NCBI GenBank assembly: GCA_017303335.1
Contig: JAFLBK010000001.1
Span: forward strand, 1,431,001 to 1,495,000
DNA from: Chitinophagales bacterium
GTDB taxonomy: Bacteria > Bacteroidota > Bacteroidia > Chitinophagales > Chitinophagaceae
Direction: 5' to 3'
DNA length: 64,000 bases
Shown: positions 60,996-64,000 of the stretch, piece by piece
Position numbering within the stretch: the first letter of the stretch is position 1
How the letters are laid out: each line of letters opens with the position of its first letter
Made by a program: the position numbers and the translations under genes
Notes under the pieces: generated by a model
What the model was told of the DNA's origin: nothing
What the model saw: the letters and a program-made list of their open reading frames with translations, nothing else
The model's database searches: none

Positions 60996-61757
60996 TTATC
61001 GTTTGCTGATCTTCGACAGCAGGCGCAGGATCTCGAGGTACAACCAAACGATGGTTACCAGCAATCCGAAAGCGCCATACCATTCCATGTATTTGGGGGC
61101 GCCCATTTCAGCGCCGTTTTCGATCATGTCGAAGTCGAGGATAAGGTTCAGCGCCGCCAGCGCCACTACAAAGACAGAAAAGCCGATACCCAGGGCGCTG
61201 CCCTCATGCAGGAACGGAATATCGATCCCGAACATGCGCAGCACGATGGAGATCAGGTAAAAGATGGCGATACCGGCGGTAGCGGTAATAACGATCGCCT
61301 TGAATTTTTGTGTAGCCCGGATGATCCGGAAACTGTAGAGCAGGTACATGGCCGCCGCGGTGCCAAAGGTGAGGCCTACCGCGTTGATCACAATATTCGG
61401 GGCCGTTTCGGCAAAAGCGAAATTATAATAGGCCGATATCGCTCCCAGGCACAAGCCCTCCAGCAAGGCATAGGCGGGCGCCAGGTAAGGACTCCACTCT
61501 TTCTTGAAAATGATCACAATGGCGAGCACCAATCCGCCGAACAGGCCGGTATATAACAGGGGCAACACATTGCCTCCTTCGGCAAACTGTTTCCAGGAAT
61601 AAAAAGAAGTACCCAGTACCATCAGGAACAGGAACCCGAATTTTTGCAGGGTGCCGCGTACCGTCATCGCGTTTTCGTTTGTAACCACGTCGCCCAATAC
61701 GGTGTCTTTGAATCGTTTTTCCGAGAGGGTGGGATTGCCCGATTTGAATAGTTCCAT
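60996..61757 (-). CDS. Bax inhibitor-1/YccA-type membrane protein
   Basis: 253 residues from ATG 61757, starting MELFKSGNPTLSEKRFKD and MTVRGTLQKFGFLFLMVLG, as is usual for the Bacteroidota YccA-like family. About seven membrane helices are present, with conserved Asp in LNLILDFDMIE. Members influence membrane ion flux or proteolysis; the exact role is unknown. Confidence 0.9.
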   Translation of the reverse strand: MELFKSGNPTLSEKRFKDTVLGDVVTNENAMTVRGTLQKFGFLFLMVLGTSFYSWKQFAEGGNVLPLLYTGLFGGLVLAIVIIFKKEWSPYLAPAYALLEGLCLGAISAYYNFAFAETAPNIVINAVGLTFGTAAAMYLLYSFRIIRATQKFKAIVITATAGIAIFYLISIVLRMFGIDIPFLHEGSALGIGFSVFVVALAALNLILDFDMIENGAEMGAPKYMEWYGAFGLLVTIVWLYLEILRLLSKISKR

Positions 61758-61854
61758 GTTTATCAAGTTTAGGTATTAAAATTAGTGGTTTATCGGTATT
61801 TAAAAAACGTAAATCCACTCCTTTTACGTGTGCATGCGCAGCCCCTCAATTCCT

Positions 61855-61862
61855 TATCTTTG
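61855..61862 (+). promoter_or_regulatory. -7 element (TATCTTTG) of pheS
   Basis: Perfect TAnnTTTG ending 4 bases before ATG 61867, so the transcript would be nearly leaderless. Confidence 0.5.
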
Positions 61863-61866
61863 CCGC

Positions 61867-62901
61867 ATGGAAGCGTTGTTAATACAGATCGAAGAGCTCA
61901 AAAAAGAGATAGCCGCGTTCAACGGGGGTGATGCCGAGGCTTTTCGCATCAAGTACCTGGGTTCCAAGGGCCTGGTAAAGAGCCTCATGGGCGAAATGAA
62001 ACAGGTTCCGGCCGAAAAGAAGAAAGAAGCCGGCCAGTTGCTGAACGAATTCAAACTTTTTACGGAAGAACGATACGAGGCGCTCAGGTCGGCCTCTGCC
62101 TCTAATGGCAAGGCGCAAGCCTCCAACATCGACCTGAGCCTTCCGGGCGACCCCATGCCCCTGGGAAGCCGCCACCCGATCAGCCTGGTGAAGAACCGGA
62201 TCATCTCCATCTTTCAGCGCCTTGGCTTTGCTGTGGCAGAAGGACCGGAGATCGAAGATGATTTTCACAACTTCACGGCGCTAAATCTGCCCGAAAATCA
62301 TCCTGCCCGCGACATGCAGGATACCTTCTATATTTCCCATCCCGCCACAGGCGGGGCCGATTGGCTTCTGCGTACGCATACATCCAGTGTGCAGGTTCGG
62401 GAGATGGAAAAAGGAAAGCTACCGATCCGCATCATTTGCCCGGGGCGGGTATACCGCAACGAAACCATCAGCGCCAGGGCGCATTGCTTCTTCCACCAGG
62501 TGGAAGGTTTATATATCGCCGAGAATGTTTCCTTTGCCGACCTCAAACAAACCCTGTACTTCTTTGTGCAGGAGATGTTCGGTGAAACGGTGAAGATCCG
62601 CTTCCGGCCCAGTTATTTCCCGTTCACCGAACCCAGCGCCGAGATGGACATCAGTTGCCTGATCTGCGGCGGCGAAGGTTGCAGTGTTTGTAAACGTACC
62701 GGCTGGGTAGAGATACTCGGTTGCGGCATGGTGCATCCGAATGTGCTCGACAACTGCGGCATCGACAGCAGCAAATACACCGGCTTTGCCTTTGGAATGG
62801 GTATCGAACGCATCACCATGCTCAAATACCAGATCAAAGACCTGCGCCTTTTCAGCGAGAATGACGTGCGCTTCCTCGACCAGTTCTCCGGGGCGGTATA
62901 A
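61867..62901 (+). CDS. pheS: Phenylalanine-tRNA ligase alpha subunit
   Basis: 344 residues from ATG 61867. N-terminal coiled coil, then class II synthetase motifs: PLGSRHPISLVKNRIISIFQRLGF (motif 1), HCFFHQVEGLYIAEN (motif 2) and FAFGMGIERITMLKY (motif 3), plus FRPSYFPFTEPSAEMDI. Cys in CLICGGEGCSVCKRTGW are common in the family. pheT is not adjacent; it must lie elsewhere. Confidence 0.97.
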   Translation: MEALLIQIEELKKEIAAFNGGDAEAFRIKYLGSKGLVKSLMGEMKQVPAEKKKEAGQLLNEFKLFTEERYEALRSASASNGKAQASNIDLSLPGDPMPLGSRHPISLVKNRIISIFQRLGFAVAEGPEIEDDFHNFTALNLPENHPARDMQDTFYISHPATGGADWLLRTHTSSVQVREMEKGKLPIRIICPGRVYRNETISARAHCFFHQVEGLYIAENVSFADLKQTLYFFVQEMFGETVKIRFRPSYFPFTEPSAEMDISCLICGGEGCSVCKRTGWVEILGCGMVHPNVLDNCGIDSSKYTGFAFGMGIERITMLKYQIKDLRLFSENDVRFLDQFSGAV

Positions 62902-62918
62902 TTAATCCATCAACCAGC

Positions 62919-63770
62919 ATGCAGCAATCAATACAATCAGTCTGTGTGATCGGCGCCGGCACCATGGGCAGTGGCATTGCACTCAGCGCTGCGCAAAGCG
63001 GGTTCCCCGTTATTCTCTTCGATATCAACCAGGCGGTGCTCGACAAAGCCATTACGTCGGTGCAGAAGAACCTGCAGTTCCTGGTCGATAAGCAGAAAAT
63101 ATCGGCCGGAGAGAAAGAAACTGTCTTCAACCGGATACAGTTCATCAGTGAGATACATCAATGCAAAGCCGATGTGATCATCGAAGCCATCATTGAAAAA
63201 ACAGAAGCCAAGGTTTCGGTATTCAATCAACTGGCTGCAGTCAACAGCGCCGATACCATCTTTGCCAGCAATACTTCTTCCTTATCGATTTCGGATATCC
63301 AGGCGCATGTCGATCATCCCGAACGGGTCGTGGGCATGCACTTCTTCAACCCGGCGCACGTGATGAAACTGGTGGAAGTGGTGAAGGGAGCACAAACCGC
63401 CGAGGCTGTGGCGCAACAGATATACGACCTCTGCCTGCGACTCAAAAAAACACCGGTGATGTGCAAAGACGCTCCGGGCTTTATTGTGAACCGCGTAGCC
63501 CGGCATTATTATCTCGAAGCCATGAAACTGGTGGAAACAGGCGTGGCAGGCCTTGAAACAGTCGACGAGGTGATGGAAGCTTCCGGGTTTAAGATGGGGC
63601 CCTTCCGTCTCATGGATCTCATCGGCATGGACATTAACCTTACCGTATCTCAATCGCTCTACGAGGCTTTTGATAAAGCCGAACGTTTTACCCCATCGCC
63701 CTTACAGATCGATAAGGTGGCAAAGGGCGATCTGGGTAAGAAAACAGGGAAAGGATTTTACCAGTACTAA
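62919..63770 (+). CDS. 3-hydroxyacyl-CoA (3-hydroxybutyryl-CoA) dehydrogenase
   Basis: 283 residues. The Rossmann NAD-binding motif is VIGAGTMGSGIALSAA, with NTSSLSISDIQ, the catalytic His in VGMHFFNPAHVMKLVEVV, and KDAPGFIVNRV. Length matches single-function Hbd/PaaH enzymes that oxidise 3-hydroxyacyl-CoA. It follows pheS by 17 bp but is not functionally related. Confidence 0.93.
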   Translation: MQQSIQSVCVIGAGTMGSGIALSAAQSGFPVILFDINQAVLDKAITSVQKNLQFLVDKQKISAGEKETVFNRIQFISEIHQCKADVIIEAIIEKTEAKVSVFNQLAAVNSADTIFASNTSSLSISDIQAHVDHPERVVGMHFFNPAHVMKLVEVVKGAQTAEAVAQQIYDLCLRLKKTPVMCKDAPGFIVNRVARHYYLEAMKLVETGVAGLETVDEVMEASGFKMGPFRLMDLIGMDINLTVSQSLYEAFDKAERFTPSPLQIDKVAKGDLGKKTGKGFYQY

Positions 63771-63773
63771 TCA

Positions 63774-64000
63774 TCATTTACTCACCAGGGCATATACGGC
63801 AAAGGAAGCCAGCCAGTGTTCTCCTTCATAATTGCCACTCGCTATCTGCGGCAACGCCGCTTCCAGGTGCTGGTTGGCCAGTTGCAGCAGCCGGTCGTTT
63901 TTGGTAGCGGCGGCGATTCCCTTCAGGCACCAGGCCCTGCTCAGGTTCAAACCGTCCAGGTGCACCAGTTTTCCATCGGTCCGGTCCCGTACTTCCCCGG
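63774..64000 (-). CDS. DUF2891 family protein, C-terminal part
   Basis: The frame remains open to the window end, so the 5' end is missing. The visible segment reads EVRDRTDGKLVHLDGLNLSRAWCLKGIAAAT and ends ASFAVYALVSK, the tail of the DUF2891 all-helical toroid fold. Function unknown. Confidence 0.75.
   Translation of the reverse strand, partial: GEVRDRTDGKLVHLDGLNLSRAWCLKGIAAATKNDRLLQLANQHLEAALPQIASGNYEGEHWLASFAVYALVSK

Overview
The window is typical of a free-living Bacteroidota genome, probably family Chitinophagaceae. This is inferred from the gene content: a SusC-type plug domain, TonB receptors, a type IX secretion C-terminal domain, 2TM and CWC family proteins, DUF6132 and MbnP/MbnH. 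Bacteroidota-type promoters (-33 TTTG, -7 TAnnTTTG) support it. No insertion sequence, CRISPR array, prophage or rRNA was seen. One tRNA-Arg(CCG) is present.

Layout. 1-8035 (+): end of an SPFH/band-7 protein, RtcB, a VIT/vWA/TonB-plug/TPR fusion, an AmgK-like kinase fused to a RapZ C-terminal domain, a four-helix protein bordered by short repeats, and a MurU-like nucleotidyltransferase. 8036-13332 (-): TolC, membrane-fusion protein and a TonB-linked barrel, with no inner-membrane pump. 13572-14393 (+): two small exported proteins. 14399-16915 (-): a trans-sulfuration-type PLP enzyme and an amino acid permease. 17028-21335 (+): a probable copper-handling operon (MbnP, MbnH-like dihaem protein, barrel, YHS lipoprotein and small exported proteins). 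21442-23929: a cobalamin riboswitch with a possible attenuator, then BtuB and a CWC protein. 23962-24893: MarC, then tRNA-Arg preceded by two tRNA-like satellite repeats.

24976-30185 (+) looks like one sulfur and redox module: TauE-type exporter, MBL/double-rhodanese protein, small membrane proteins, Dps, thioredoxin, rhodanese and a Crp/Fnr regulator. Four promoters in it carry GTAAC-N4-GTTAC-like boxes, each centred 29.5 bp upstream of the first base of the -7 element. I regard this as the most interesting undescribed structure here. 30235-35002 (-) holds surface proteins (a T9SS substrate and a tail-fibre-like repeat protein), a barrel and an unknown membrane protein. 35270-41381 (+) is a CHASE/nine-PAS NarL-type kinase, its LuxR-type regulator and a lone receiver protein.

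41552-48903 (-) is housekeeping: acyl-CoA ligase, 2TM protein, TPR protein, DUF1015, SerC, a zinc-dependent phospholipase C-like protein and DUF502. 49183-56092 (+) is a TetR-regulated TolC/MFP/RND efflux operon with a palindrome over its promoter. 56221-57945 has an AIM24-type protein and an EF-hand secreted protein. 58240-60948 (+) is an arsenic operon: ArsR, ArsM, an unlisted 26-residue Cys-rich peptide, an unknown protein, an ArsN2-type acetyltransferase and an ArsC-type reductase, with no efflux pump in the window. The window ends with a Bax inhibitor-1 family protein, PheS, a 3-hydroxyacyl-CoA dehydrogenase and the end of a DUF2891 gene.

All family assignments come from reading motifs and were not checked against any database.
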